The notes below the pieces were generated by a model. The model was given only the letters and a program-made list of their open reading frames with translations. It was not told where the DNA came from and searched no databases. From NCBI GenBank assembly GCA_003278845.1, contig QCCX01000002.1, positions 62,001 through 126,000 on the forward strand: 64,000 nt of DNA. The letters run 5' to 3'. Shown here piece by piece: positions 1 through 8,214 of the stretch (position 1 is its first letter; each line of letters starts with the position of its first letter). Origin of the DNA: Prochlorococcus sp. AG-347-O22 (GTDB taxonomy: Bacteria > Cyanobacteriota > Cyanobacteriia > PCC-6307 > Cyanobiaceae). The position numbers and the translations under genes are program-made.

Positions 1-294
1 AGCCGTAATAATTGCATCGCGAGCAGCGTGACCAGTAAGTTCTCTTTGAATAAGCTTATTTGCTAATAACCTAAAATCTTTCCATAAAAAATTTTGACTT
101 TTTTCATTCTCTTTTTCAGGAACAATTTTTATACCAAAAGTTACCAATGGATCAAGTGCCATACGGATTCCTTCAAAAAAATCATCTAATCCTTTTTCCA
201 TCGCTTCAGAGATGATTTTTTCTTTATCTAATCTACTTGGGTGTAATTCTAATTGATGTATTATCTCTTCTTTAAACAATTCTTTTTGCCTCAC
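1..294 (-). CDS. ATP-dependent DNA ligase-like protein, N-terminal part only (runs off the left edge)
   Basis: Reading the minus strand from a GTG at 294 gives 98 open codons that continue past the window edge. The next codons upstream run into a TAA at 303-301, so GTG is the only plausible start at this end. Two stretches resemble the N-terminal domain of phage-type ATP-dependent DNA ligases: DPLVTFGIKIVPE (compare the family pattern FxTYGIKKIP) and NKLIQRELTGHAARDAI (compare LxNRELTGNAA). The catalytic KxDG lysine would lie outside the window, so activity cannot be judged. The gene starts 9 bp after the membrane-anchored protein gene at 304-723 and is probably co-transcribed with it. The family call rests on remembered motifs, not on a search. 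Confidence 0.55.
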   Translation of the reverse strand, partial: MRQKELFKEEIIHQLELHPSRLDKEKIISEAMEKGLDDFFEGIRMALDPLVTFGIKIVPEKENEKSQNFLWKDFRLLANKLIQRELTGHAARDAIITA

Positions 295-303
295 AAGAAA
301 TTA

Positions 304-723
304 TTAATTCACTTTTGCTATTCTGTCTATTTTCCAATCATTGTCAGTTTTTGCGAAAGTAAAGTCTAATGGGAGCTCATCTTGTTTATCTTCTGATTTT
401 AAATTCAAAGTTATTATGATTTGATCTTCTTGGACTCTAGGTCTTCCTGATTTTAAATTTCTGTATTTATTGAGATTTAAACTAGCTAAAAATTTAAGAA
501 AGTCTTGGCGCTTCACATGCGTTTTATAAGTTTTTGTAGTCAAACCATACGCTGCATCAATTCTTCCTGCAGCTATTTGATCAAAAAACTTTCTTACTAA
601 TGGATTAATTCCTCTGGCGCTTATAACTAATTTGACTGCATTAAAAGTCCAAAAAGAAACTAGTACCGCTCCACCAACTAATAATGCTTTGATTCCGATA
701 TCTTTAACTAATGTTGCATCCAT
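304..723 (-). CDS. Small membrane-anchored protein with an NTF2-like (DUF4019/DUF4878-type) domain
   Basis: This 139-residue protein has one N-terminal hydrophobic segment at about residues 10-32, which should act as an uncleaved membrane anchor. A soluble alpha+beta domain follows. The region around residues 40-75 (RKFFDQIAAGRIDAAYGLT) and the C-terminal strand WKIDRIAKV are typical of small NTF2-like cone-fold domains such as DUF4019 and DUF4878. No catalytic residues can be assigned, so the function is unknown. It lies directly upstream of the ligase-like gene on the same strand, with 9 bp between them, and is divergent from the metalloprotease gene at 809. Confidence 0.7.
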   Translation of the reverse strand: MDATLVKDIGIKALLVGGAVLVSFWTFNAVKLVISARGINPLVRKFFDQIAAGRIDAAYGLTTKTYKTHVKRQDFLKFLASLNLNKYRNLKSGRPRVQEDQIIITLNLKSEDKQDELPLDFTFAKTDNDWKIDRIAKVN

Positions 724-765
724 GTTGATTTAAGTTTTTTATTACTTTAAGAAAAGAAATCGTTT

Positions 766-793
766 TTGATGGCTTTTTTTGTCAAAATAATAC
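766..793 (+). promoter_or_regulatory. Candidate sigma-70-type promoter for the SprT-like gene
   Basis: TTGATG at 766-771 and TAATAC at 788-793 are separated by 16 bp. They lie just upstream of the ATG at 809 in the divergent gap between two genes. The implied leader is only about 8-10 nt. In DNA this AT-rich such matches arise easily, so this is a candidate only. Confidence 0.4.
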
Positions 794-808
794 TAATTTT
801 AATCCATA

Positions 809-1336
809 ATGCCTGTAATTCCTCTTTTACCTTTATTTCATAAATTTAATAGCCAATATTTTGATAATTCTCTAGCGGTTAATAATCAACCTTTAGTAAA
901 AGTTAGATGGAGTGATAATAGATTAAAAACTACTGCTGGTTTTTATAAAAGAAAACGAATTAATGGTCTTGTAGATTCTGAAATTATCTTATCTAAACCT
1001 ATTTTGAGTAAATTATCTACTAGTGAAATAAACAGTACTTTATGTCATGAAATGATTCATGCATGGGTAGATATGATATTAAAAAAAAATGAGATACATG
1101 GTCCAAATTTCTTAGAAAAGATGAATGAAATTAATAAGAAAGAGAAGTATTTTCAAATTTCTGTGAGGCACTCATTTCCTATTGAAAGGAGAGAATTAAA
1201 ATACATAGGAACTTGCCAAAATTGTGGTGAGAAATTTTTCTACAGGAAAAGGATAAAGAATATTGCTTGTAAAAAATGTTGCGTAAATTTCTTTAAAGGA
1301 TCATGGAATAAAAAGTGTATAATTTTGTTTGAATAA
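809..1336 (+). CDS. SprT-like zinc metalloprotease-family protein
   Basis: The 175-residue protein carries a gluzincin motif HEMIH at residues 80-84 and a further His at 97 (IHGPNF), the arrangement of the SprT/Spartan family. A C-terminal zinc ribbon with two Cys pairs follows (CQNC near 137 and CKKC near 154). Eukaryotic Spartan cleaves DNA-protein crosslinks. The role of bacterial SprT proteins is not settled, so a DNA-repair role here is inference, mildly supported by the nearby ligase-like gene. There is no signal peptide, so it is probably cytoplasmic. Start: the ATG follows a plausible promoter at 766-793. Confidence 0.8.
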   Translation: MPVIPLLPLFHKFNSQYFDNSLAVNNQPLVKVRWSDNRLKTTAGFYKRKRINGLVDSEIILSKPILSKLSTSEINSTLCHEMIHAWVDMILKKNEIHGPNFLEKMNEINKKEKYFQISVRHSFPIERRELKYIGTCQNCGEKFFYRKRIKNIACKKCCVNFFKGSWNKKCIILFE

Positions 1337-1419
1337 AAATATAAGATGTGTTTTTGTTTCTATCTTTGGAATTATTTATTTTTTTAATGTAGTTTATATT
1401 TTAAAAAGAACAATAATTT

Positions 1420-1983
1420 ATGGATTCAAGGAGAATTAGAAATCTTAGAAATAGTTTTGATAGAAATATTGTTGATAAACAGGTTGATAAAATTTTTGAA
1501 ACTGGAAGACAATTCGTTGATGGAGTATCTGGTGCTAGGCCAGGTAAAAGAAGGAACTCAGATTTTCAAGGAATAACAAGTAAGAGTGTTAAAAAAGTAG
1601 GAAGATGGGTATCTGAAAAAGTAGATTTATTTTTTGATGAAGAAAATGATGATTGGAATGATGAGAATTTTTACGATAATCAAAGCGATATTAAGACATT
1701 TTCCAGAGAATCAAATTCTTATGAATCTACTACAAAGTATTCAAAAAGACCATTAGAAGCAGTATCTTTAAGGCAATCAAAAAATTTACAGACAACTGAG
1801 CAAAAAAAATTACCTTATGTGAAAGAGAGTAAGGACGAAGATTGGCCAGATGAAATGGATTTCAAAGTTGAAAGATGGCAAAGAGCTTCAGAAAATGAGA
1901 GTAATACTTTGAGAGATCAATCAATCCAACAAGTTCAATCAAAATCAAGAAATCTTCCCAGATCAAGAAGAAGAAGAGTATAG
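1420..1983 (+). CDS. Hydrophilic, probably disordered protein of unknown function
   Basis: I do not recognise this 187-residue protein. It is rich in Asp, Glu, Lys, Arg, Ser and Asn with almost no hydrophobic runs, so much of it is probably disordered. The N-terminal 70 residues look the most structured: a helical Arg/Lys-rich start, then GRQFVDGVSGARPGKRR at about 29-45, then an amphipathic stretch SVKKVGRWVSEKVDLFF at about 55-71. An acidic segment follows (EENDDWNDE), and it ends in a basic RSRRRR tail. The mixed-charge layout suggests nucleic-acid or protein binding, which is inference. The last 21 bp overlap the end of the convergent chorismate lyase-like gene. Confidence 0.6.
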   Translation: MDSRRIRNLRNSFDRNIVDKQVDKIFETGRQFVDGVSGARPGKRRNSDFQGITSKSVKKVGRWVSEKVDLFFDEENDDWNDENFYDNQSDIKTFSRESNSYESTTKYSKRPLEAVSLRQSKNLQTTEQKKLPYVKESKDEDWPDEMDFKVERWQRASENESNTLRDQSIQQVQSKSRNLPRSRRRRV

Positions 1984-2505
1984 TTTGGTAAATTCTTTAA
2001 TTCCTGAATAACCCAGTAAAGCTTCTAAATTTGGATTGAAAACTTCCCTTATAATCGTTAAGGGTTTTTTGTCTCGAAAAAATCTGTAATTTCTTGACCA
2101 AAATGGACCTTTAGAGCAAAATTGATCTTCTAGCCATTTTGCATTGACAAGTGAAATACGATCAACTTCTCTAAATAATTCTGATCTGTCTTGTGTCAAA
2201 TTCTTCCAAATTGGCTCTTCTTTGGCTTTTAAATTTTCATTCACTTGATCTGCATTCCACCAACTTTCTGCCCATGCTAGGTTTTTATTATTGCTTTTGA
2301 TCCATACTTGTCTTCTAATTAAAGGGCCATTTAACTGATTCAATTCTGTAGGGCCTTCTTGAGTGGATAGAGAATCTAATTGCATTGAAATTAAGTTAAT
2401 TTTTGTCTCTTGATTAGTTAAAAGTTGCAGATGTCTAGTTGGACTTCCATCCCCAAGCAGCATTAATTTCCATGGACCAGATATTTTTGGTAATGAATTC
2501 TTCAC
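1963..2505 (-). CDS. Chorismate pyruvate-lyase-like protein (Ycf21/DUF98 type)
   Basis: The signature GPWKLMLLGDGSPTRHLQLL at residues 11-30 and the later segment IRRQVWIKS...AWAESWW match cyanobacterial and algal chorismate lyase-like proteins (Ycf21 family). These convert chorismate to 4-hydroxybenzoate plus pyruvate, the first step of the plastoquinone head group in cyanobacteria. The start shown is GTG, 180 residues. The frame stays open for 33 more codons upstream and reads like family sequence (NNKLFNSPKILWEEKASNF), so the true start may be a non-standard codon such as CTG at 2568-2566. It is the last gene of the run desC-like > rplI > dnaB > mnmG, and its 3' end overlaps the convergent gene at 1420-1983 by 21 bp. 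Confidence 0.7.
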   Translation of the reverse strand: MKNSLPKISGPWKLMLLGDGSPTRHLQLLTNQETKINLISMQLDSLSTQEGPTELNQLNGPLIRRQVWIKSNNKNLAWAESWWNADQVNENLKAKEEPIWKNLTQDRSELFREVDRISLVNAKWLEDQFCSKGPFWSRNYRFFRDKKPLTIIREVFNPNLEALLGYSGIKEFTKLYSSSS

Positions 2506-2586
2506 TAAAAAATTAGAGGCTTTTTCTTCCCATAAAATTTTTGGAGAGTTAAAAAGTTTATTGTTCAGTGCTCTGACGGAGTGCTT

Positions 2587-4554
2587 TTAAGATGATAACT
2601 TTTTTTCAGCAAAAATATTTGCCTTATTTTTTTTTATCTCTCTTATTTTTAGCCAAACAAGTAAAGCAGTTAAATCAGCTTTGCTAACCCCAGGAATTTT
2701 TGAAGCATCACCAAAATTTTTTGGCTTTATCTTATTCAAATTTTCTCTAGCCTCTAAAGATAATGTATCTATCTTTTCATAATTTATTTCTTGAGGCAGA
2801 GATTTACAGCTTTGACGATTTATTTGTTCAATGTTGTTTTTTTGTCTTTTAAGATAACCCTCGTATTTAATATCTATTTCAACTCCTTCTTGTATTGAAC
2901 AAGCTATATTTTTTTCAGTCAAATTATATTTAATTAGATCTGAATAATGAAAGTTTGGTCTTTTTAAGAGTTCTTTCAAAGTCGTTGAGCCTTTGATTTT
3001 TGATCCCTTGTCTAATTCTATTTTTTTTGATGTTTCATCGGTATTTTTTAAACGGGTGTTATTTAATCTTAATTTCTCTTCCTCAAGGAGTTTCATCTTT
3101 TCTTGATAGGCCGACCATCTTTTCTCATCAATTAGCCCTATTTCATAACCTAATGGGGTTAATCGCCTATCTGCATTATCTCCTCTAAGGGTCAACCTGT
3201 ATTCACTCCTACTAGTAAGAACTCTATATGGTTCTTTGAGATCTTTGGTAATTAAATCATTGATCATTGTTCCTATATAGCTGCTTTCTCTAGTGAAGAT
3301 TATTGGATCTTTTTTGTTTAGTTTTCTTGTCGCATTAACTCCGGCTACTAATCCTTGTGCTGCTGCTTCTTCATAACCAGTAGTTCCATTAATTTGTCCA
3401 GCGCTAAATAAATATTCAATTTCTTTCGTTTCGAGTGATGTTTGGAGTTGTGTTGCAGGTATATAGTCATACTCGACAGCATAAGCTGGTCGCAACATTT
3501 TACATTCATTTAATCCAGGTAAGGTTCTTAGAAGTTCTAATTGAATATTTTCAGGTAAACCTGTAGAGAATCCTTGAACATATATTTCAGGGGTATTAAT
3601 TCCTTCTGGTTCTAAGAAAATTTGATGTGATTCTTTATCAGCAAATTTTACGATTTTATCTTCAATTGATGGACAATATCTTGGCCCCTTACTATCAATA
3701 AAACCGCCGTAAATGGGAGTTAAATGTAAATTGTTTCGAATTAGTTGATGTGTTTTGGCAGTTGTTCTTGTGATATGACAACTAACTTGGGGCATATTAT
3801 TTGTGATATCTGGATCAAACGAAAAATATTTATCTGCTGCAGTACTTGGTTGAATATCTAATTCATCAAAAATGATACTTCTTTTATCAACTCTTGCTGG
3901 AGTTCCTGTTTTTAAACGTTCTGTTTTGATACCAATTTCGTGTAAATTTTGAGTAAGACCTTTTGCTGCTTGTTCGCCCGATCTACCAGCTGACATTGAT
4001 TTATTTCCTATCCATATTCTTCCTTCTAAGAACGTACCAGCTGTGATGATAACTGATCTTGCTGAATAATAACTACCAAAGAAAGTCTTTACACCCTTTA
4101 TTCTTTTTTTTACGATTTTTTTTGAGTTCAATCCAATTTCTTCACTTTTTCCGATATCTAGTTCAGTAATCATTGCTTCTTTTAATGATAAATTATCTGT
4201 ATTTTGTAGTATTTCAATCATCTTTTTTGAGTATTCTCTTTTATCTGTCTGAGCTCTTAAAGCCCATACAGCTGGGCCTCTACTTCCATTTAATATTCTT
4301 TTTTGTATAGCTGTCTCATCAGCTAATTTACCAATAATTCCTCCTAATGCATCAACTTCATGAACCAGCTGACTTTTTGCTGGCCCGCCAACTGCAGGAT
4401 TACAAGGTTGCCAGGCAATCCTATCTAAATTGATTGTAAATAAGGCTGTAGAAAATCCTAATTTAGCTGTTGTTATAGCTGCTTCACATCCTGCATGTCC
4501 TCCTCCAATAACGATGACATCAAAAGATTCATTTGTTGCTTGATGATCTTGCAT
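2587..4554 (-). CDS. mnmG: tRNA uridine-5-carboxymethylaminomethyl modification enzyme MnmG (GidA)
   Basis: The 655-residue protein begins with an FAD-binding Rossmann motif ([12 protein letters not shown] at about 15-26). It contains the GidA-family signatures [14 protein letters not shown] and [12 protein letters not shown], and a helical C-terminal domain that in other species contacts MnmE and tRNA. With MnmE, MnmG installs cmnm5 or related groups on wobble uridine 34 of several tRNAs. The length is normal for the family. The gene starts 12 bp after the end of dnaB on the same strand and precedes the chorismate lyase-like gene. The call is secure. Confidence 0.97.
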   Translation of the reverse strand: MQDHQATNESFDVIVIGGGHAGCEAAITTAKLGFSTALFTINLDRIAWQPCNPAVGGPAKSQLVHEVDALGGIIGKLADETAIQKRILNGSRGPAVWALRAQTDKREYSKKMIEILQNTDNLSLKEAMITELDIGKSEEIGLNSKKIVKKRIKGVKTFFGSYYSARSVIITAGTFLEGRIWIGNKSMSAGRSGEQAAKGLTQNLHEIGIKTERLKTGTPARVDKRSIIFDELDIQPSTAADKYFSFDPDITNNMPQVSCHITRTTAKTHQLIRNNLHLTPIYGGFIDSKGPRYCPSIEDKIVKFADKESHQIFLEPEGINTPEIYVQGFSTGLPENIQLELLRTLPGLNECKMLRPAYAVEYDYIPATQLQTSLETKEIEYLFSAGQINGTTGYEEAAAQGLVAGVNATRKLNKKDPIIFTRESSYIGTMINDLITKDLKEPYRVLTSRSEYRLTLRGDNADRRLTPLGYEIGLIDEKRWSAYQEKMKLLEEEKLRLNNTRLKNTDETSKKIELDKGSKIKGSTTLKELLKRPNFHYSDLIKYNLTEKNIACSIQEGVEIDIKYEGYLKRQKNNIEQINRQSCKSLPQEINYEKIDTLSLEARENLNKIKPKNFGDASKIPGVSKADLTALLVWLKIREIKKNKANIFAEKKLSS

Positions 4555-4566
4555 TTTAGGATCGAT

Positions 4567-5949
4567 TTAATTAGCTAAATTCCTAAATCTCGTAAATTGA
4601 GGTTCAAATAATAATTTAACAGTTCCTACGGGTCCATTTCTATGTTTAGTGACAATGATCTCTGTAATTCCTCTATCTTCAGTCTCTGGATTATAGTATT
4701 CGTCTCTATAAATCATTAACACCAAATCTGCGTCTTGTTCAATAGACCCTGATTCTCTTAAATCGCTTAACATTGGTCTTTTATTTGTTCTAGACTCAAC
4801 TCCTCTACTAAGCTGAGATAAAGCTACTACTGGTACTTTTAATTCTCTGGCCATGCTTTTAAGACCTCTTGTTATTCGTGAAAGTTCTTGCACTCTATTA
4901 TCAGGGGTTGATCCTTCCATCAACTGTAGGTAATCAATCACAATTAATCCAAGTTCTTTTTTTTGTTCAGCTATTAATCTTCTGCAAAGAGATCTCATCT
5001 CTAAAACACTTAAGTTAGGCTTGTCATCTATAAATATTGGTAATTGACCTAATGAATTGATACCTTCTCCGAGTAATGGCCATTCATCTTGCTGTAATCT
5101 GCCTGTTCTTAGCCTGCCACTCTCGATTCCAACTTCCATAGAGAGCAATCTATATGTCAATTGTTCTTTGCTCATTTCAAGGCTAAATACACACACAGGT
5201 AAATCTTGCGATTGTGCAACATTTTTTGCCAGATTAAGAACTATTGAAGTTTTCCCCATTGAAGGTCTTCCAGCAACAATTATTAAATCACTTCTTTGAA
5301 AACCTTGAGTCATCGCATCAAGGTCATAGAAATTTACTGGAATACCAGCTACTGAAGTACCTAATGATCTTGACTCTATTTCATTGAAAGTACTTGTAAG
5401 GATTTCAGCTGCTTGGGTCAGGCCTTTTGAAGGTTTTTCTTGGCTGATTTCAAATATTTTTTGCTCTGCTTTATCTAGAACTTCATTAGTATCTTGAGTT
5501 TGATCAAAACCTAGTTGAACAACTTCATTCCCAGATCTTATAAGTTGCCTTCTCATGAATTTGTCGTTAATTAAATTAGCAACTTGTTCTATGGAAGCTG
5601 TAGAGGAAACATTTTCAACTAGTTCTACCAGTTTGCTGTTTCCTCCAATTTTTTCTAGTGATCCATTATCTGCTAACCAAGCACTCATTGACGTTAAATC
5701 AGTTGGTTTACCCTGGGTATGCAACATTAATGCTGTTCTATAAATCTCTTGATGGGCATTTATATAAAAAGCTTCAGGTTTAATTAAGTCTGCAATTCTT
5801 CCGATCGCGTCTGGATCAAGAAGTATGCCCCCAAGAACAGCTTCCTCTGCTTGAACGTTTTGAGGAGGTACTAATCCAGCATTTTCACTATTGAAATCTT
5901 TTTTAAAATTTTTATTTTGCCCATTATTTGGAAAAGGTACGGAAACCAT
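4567..5949 (-). CDS. dnaB: Replicative DNA helicase DnaB
   Basis: The 460-residue protein has the DnaB N-terminal domain (NVQAEEAVLGGILLD at about residues 32-46). A RecA-like C-terminal domain follows, with Walker A GRPSMGKTS at about 227-235, Walker B VIDYLQLM, and the arginine-finger region near LSDLRESGSIEQDAD. It is the hexameric 5'-3' helicase of the fork. Several cyanobacteria carry an intein in DnaB; here the ATPase motifs are uninterrupted. It sits between rplI (58 bp upstream) and mnmG (12 bp downstream) on the same strand. Confidence 0.97.
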   Translation of the reverse strand: MVSVPFPNNGQNKNFKKDFNSENAGLVPPQNVQAEEAVLGGILLDPDAIGRIADLIKPEAFYINAHQEIYRTALMLHTQGKPTDLTSMSAWLADNGSLEKIGGNSKLVELVENVSSTASIEQVANLINDKFMRRQLIRSGNEVVQLGFDQTQDTNEVLDKAEQKIFEISQEKPSKGLTQAAEILTSTFNEIESRSLGTSVAGIPVNFYDLDAMTQGFQRSDLIIVAGRPSMGKTSIVLNLAKNVAQSQDLPVCVFSLEMSKEQLTYRLLSMEVGIESGRLRTGRLQQDEWPLLGEGINSLGQLPIFIDDKPNLSVLEMRSLCRRLIAEQKKELGLIVIDYLQLMEGSTPDNRVQELSRITRGLKSMARELKVPVVALSQLSRGVESRTNKRPMLSDLRESGSIEQDADLVLMIYRDEYYNPETEDRGITEIIVTKHRNGPVGTVKLLFEPQFTRFRNLAN

Positions 5950-6007
5950 ATCTTTAATTGCTTAGATTTATACTCTGGCTACTTTTCAAAATAATGCAAC
6001 AAATTGA

Positions 6008-6463
6008 TTAACTTGTTACTTCAATATTAACTTCTGCATTTACTTCTGGATGTAATTTTATTTTTGCAGTAAATGAACCTAAATTATGAATGTCAGGAAC
6101 AGTAATGTTTCTTCTATCAATTTCTTTTTTAGTTGCAGCTTCTATCGCTTCGGCAACATCCCCATTGGTAACCGTTCCAAAAAGGACACCATCTTCTCCA
6201 ACCTGTTTTTTGATAGTGAACCTACCTATTGTAGATAATGCAGTTTGGAAATCTAAAGCTTCTTGCTTTAATTTATCAGCAGCGATTTTTTCTTTCTCTT
6301 TCTTCCTCTCAATTTGTTTAAGGACTGCTGGTGTTACATTCATTGCCTTGCCGTAAGGTAATAGAAAATTTCTTGCGTAACCAGGTGCTACATCAACTAG
6401 ATCTCCTTCTTTACCTAGTGATGCGATTGATTCAGTTAGTGCGACTTGTACTCTTTTAGCCAT
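6008..6463 (-). CDS. rplI: 50S ribosomal protein L9
   Basis: The protein starts MAKRVQVAL and carries the L9 N-terminal signature [21 protein letters not shown] long connecting helix ([19 protein letters not shown]) and the C-terminal domain follow. The frame is open five codons further upstream (MFNIF), but the ATG at 6463 gives the standard L9 N-terminus and a 151-residue protein of usual length. L9 binds 23S rRNA and protrudes from the L1 side of the large subunit. It lies 20 bp after the desaturase gene and 58 bp before dnaB. An rplI-dnaB pairing is widespread in bacteria. Confidence 0.95.
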   Translation of the reverse strand: MAKRVQVALTESIASLGKEGDLVDVAPGYARNFLLPYGKAMNVTPAVLKQIERKKEKEKIAADKLKQEALDFQTALSTIGRFTIKKQVGEDGVLFGTVTNGDVAEAIEAATKKEIDRRNITVPDIHNLGSFTAKIKLHPEVNAEVNIEVTS

Positions 6464-6483
6464 GAAAATATTGAACAATATAG

Positions 6484-7422
6484 TTAATAATAAGACCTGG
6501 AGGGTAACTTTACTTTTTTTGCAAAACCAAATTTCGCAAGAATCTTAATATGTTCCCATGTTATGTCTATTTGACCTTTAAATAATCCTTGTTTTGCCGA
6601 ATTGGGAAATGCATGGTGGTTATTATGCCAACCTTCTCCAAATGTTAATGCAGCAACCCATGCATTGTTTTTAGATGAATCACCACTTTCAAATGGTGCT
6701 TTACCCCAACAATGCGTCGCAGAGTTGACTAGCCAAGTTACATGATAAACAACCACAAGCCTCAATGGTATTCCCCAAAGGACTAGAGCCCAGCCTCCAA
6801 CTCCTAATTTTTGACCTATTGCGTATAATGAAAGTCCAATAGGAATTTGTAAGAATAAAAAATATTTATTTAAGAATCTATAGTATGGATCCTTGATTAA
6901 ATCTGCACTTAGTTTTGGAACAGCTTTTAGTGCTTCTACGTCTTTAAACATCCAACCCATATGACTCCACCAAAACCCCTTTTTACTGTTGTGATGATCT
7001 ACTTCAGTATCTGAAAAAGAGTGATGATGCCTATGTAAACCTACCCAATCTATTGGTCCATGCTGGCAACTTATGGCTCCACAGGTAGCAAAAAATCTTT
7101 CTAACCATCTTGGTACAATGAATGATCTGTGTGATAACAATCTGTGATATCCAAGGGTGACTCCTAAACAAGCAGTTACCCAGTAAAAGAATAATAATGA
7201 AGTGACTGCAGGGAGACTCCAAAATTTTGGTTGTATAGCCACAAGAGAAAGAATATGAATAGCAACCATAAAAACTATTGTTCCCCACGTTTTATGTAGT
7301 CTTGGGGGATATCTTTTTGAATGACTGGAAGGTTCCAGCAATTTTTCTGAGAGTTCTATAACTTTTTCAGCTGGTACAGGTTTTTTTAATTTTGCTGTTT
7401 CTTGGAAAATTACTGAATTCAT
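6484..7422 (-). CDS. desC: Acyl-lipid delta-9 fatty acid desaturase (DesC type)
   Basis: The three histidine boxes of membrane di-iron desaturases are present: HRLLSH at 93-98, HRHHH at 130-134 and HNNHH at 266-270. They are separated by two hydrophobic hairpins, at about 48-88 and 190-230. The box pattern and the 312-residue length fit the delta-9 acyl-lipid desaturases of cyanobacteria, which put the first double bond into membrane-bound acyl chains using ferredoxin. It is the first gene of the minus-strand run into rplI and dnaB. The regiospecificity is inferred from the family and not visible in sequence. Confidence 0.85.
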   Translation of the reverse strand: MNSVIFQETAKLKKPVPAEKVIELSEKLLEPSSHSKRYPPRLHKTWGTIVFMVAIHILSLVAIQPKFWSLPAVTSLLFFYWVTACLGVTLGYHRLLSHRSFIVPRWLERFFATCGAISCQHGPIDWVGLHRHHHSFSDTEVDHHNSKKGFWWSHMGWMFKDVEALKAVPKLSADLIKDPYYRFLNKYFLFLQIPIGLSLYAIGQKLGVGGWALVLWGIPLRLVVVYHVTWLVNSATHCWGKAPFESGDSSKNNAWVAALTFGEGWHNNHHAFPNSAKQGLFKGQIDITWEHIKILAKFGFAKKVKLPSRSYY

Positions 7423-7471
7423 GATATGGAAAAACTATTTTCAAAATTACCGATATGTAATATTATCATAC

Positions 7472-7477
7472 TATACT
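7472..7477 (+). promoter_or_regulatory. Candidate -10 element for the gene at 7498
   Basis: TATACT lies 20 bp before the GTG start at 7498, in the 75-bp divergent gap between the desaturase gene and the unknown gene. No convincing -35 hexamer sits 16-18 bp upstream. The implied leader is about 14 nt. Confidence 0.35.
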
Positions 7478-7497
7478 ATTGATTAGTTTAATTATCT

Positions 7498-8196
7498 GTG
7501 AGTCTCGGATATCGCGATAAATTATCTAGAGGTCGAAGGGCTATGGCTCATTTGATACACCTCTGGCATGAAAGAAATGGTTGGTCTCACAGAGTATTGC
7601 CATTACTTTCTGAAGTTCTTAATTTAGGTAAAGTTCATAATTCGCAAATTTCTAATCTTAGGAATGGGAAGTTATCTTCTCCAGGTCCTGAAGTTTTTCT
7701 TGCTTTAGCTCAAGTTAATATGATTCTTGATCAAGGTATTGAAAAAATAAGGGATCGTTTTGAAAGTGATTACCCAGAGTTATGGAAATCTTTGGAAGAG
7801 TCTGCATTACCCCTAAAAAATGATTCTGGTAATCCATTGTCGGCCGGGGAGTTATTCGAGATATTTTCAGGATTACAACCTCTACCTTCATCTTTTGACT
7901 GGTATATAGAAGATGAAGAAGCTTCTGCTTTAAGTGATGCTCTGTCAGTGCATTTTTGTCAAAATAAGGCTTGGAGATCATGTAAAATGCAGGTAATGGA
8001 AGCCTATGCTGTCAATAAATCTGCCCGTAGAGAACGTTTTGCTGAGGTAATTGCAGGAATTAGAGATTATACGGCAGAAGAATTAGATGGAGAACTACTT
8101 GATTTATATGAGGCTTCGAAAAAACTTTGTTATTTTCAGGGAAGGGGACCTAATGCTTTTCTCGCAGAATTAAGAAATTTAGCTTATGAAAAATAA
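7498..8196 (+). CDS. Conserved protein of unknown function with an HTH-like N-terminal region
   Basis: The 232-residue protein starts at GTG, with no upstream ATG available in frame. Residues about 20-75 (ending NSQISNLRNGKLSSPGPEVF) look like a helix-turn-helix of the XRE type: a hydrophobic helix, a turn, then a polar helix with SQISNLRNG in the recognition-helix position. The rest is helical and acidic (DWYIEDEEASALSDAL) with no catalytic motif I recognise. I cannot name the family. It may be a DNA-binding or adaptor protein. It is 18 bp upstream of the PLP lyase-gcvH-gcvP genes on the same strand, so it may be co-transcribed with them or regulate them; both are inference. Confidence 0.7.
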   Translation: MSLGYRDKLSRGRRAMAHLIHLWHERNGWSHRVLPLLSEVLNLGKVHNSQISNLRNGKLSSPGPEVFLALAQVNMILDQGIEKIRDRFESDYPELWKSLEESALPLKNDSGNPLSAGELFEIFSGLQPLPSSFDWYIEDEEASALSDALSVHFCQNKAWRSCKMQVMEAYAVNKSARRERFAEVIAGIRDYTAEELDGELLDLYEASKKLCYFQGRGPNAFLAELRNLAYEK

Positions 8197-8214
8197 CATG
8201 AATTTTCATAATAA

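Noticed and set aside
4567..5949. Intein in dnaB
   Set aside because: Cyanobacterial dnaB genes may contain inteins, but this protein is of normal length and its ATPase motifs are continuous.
7457..7471. NtcA-like site GTA...TAC in the desaturase/unknown gene gap
   Set aside because: The spacing is 9 nt, whereas NtcA requires GTA-N8-TAC, and no supporting -10 is placed about 22 bp downstream.
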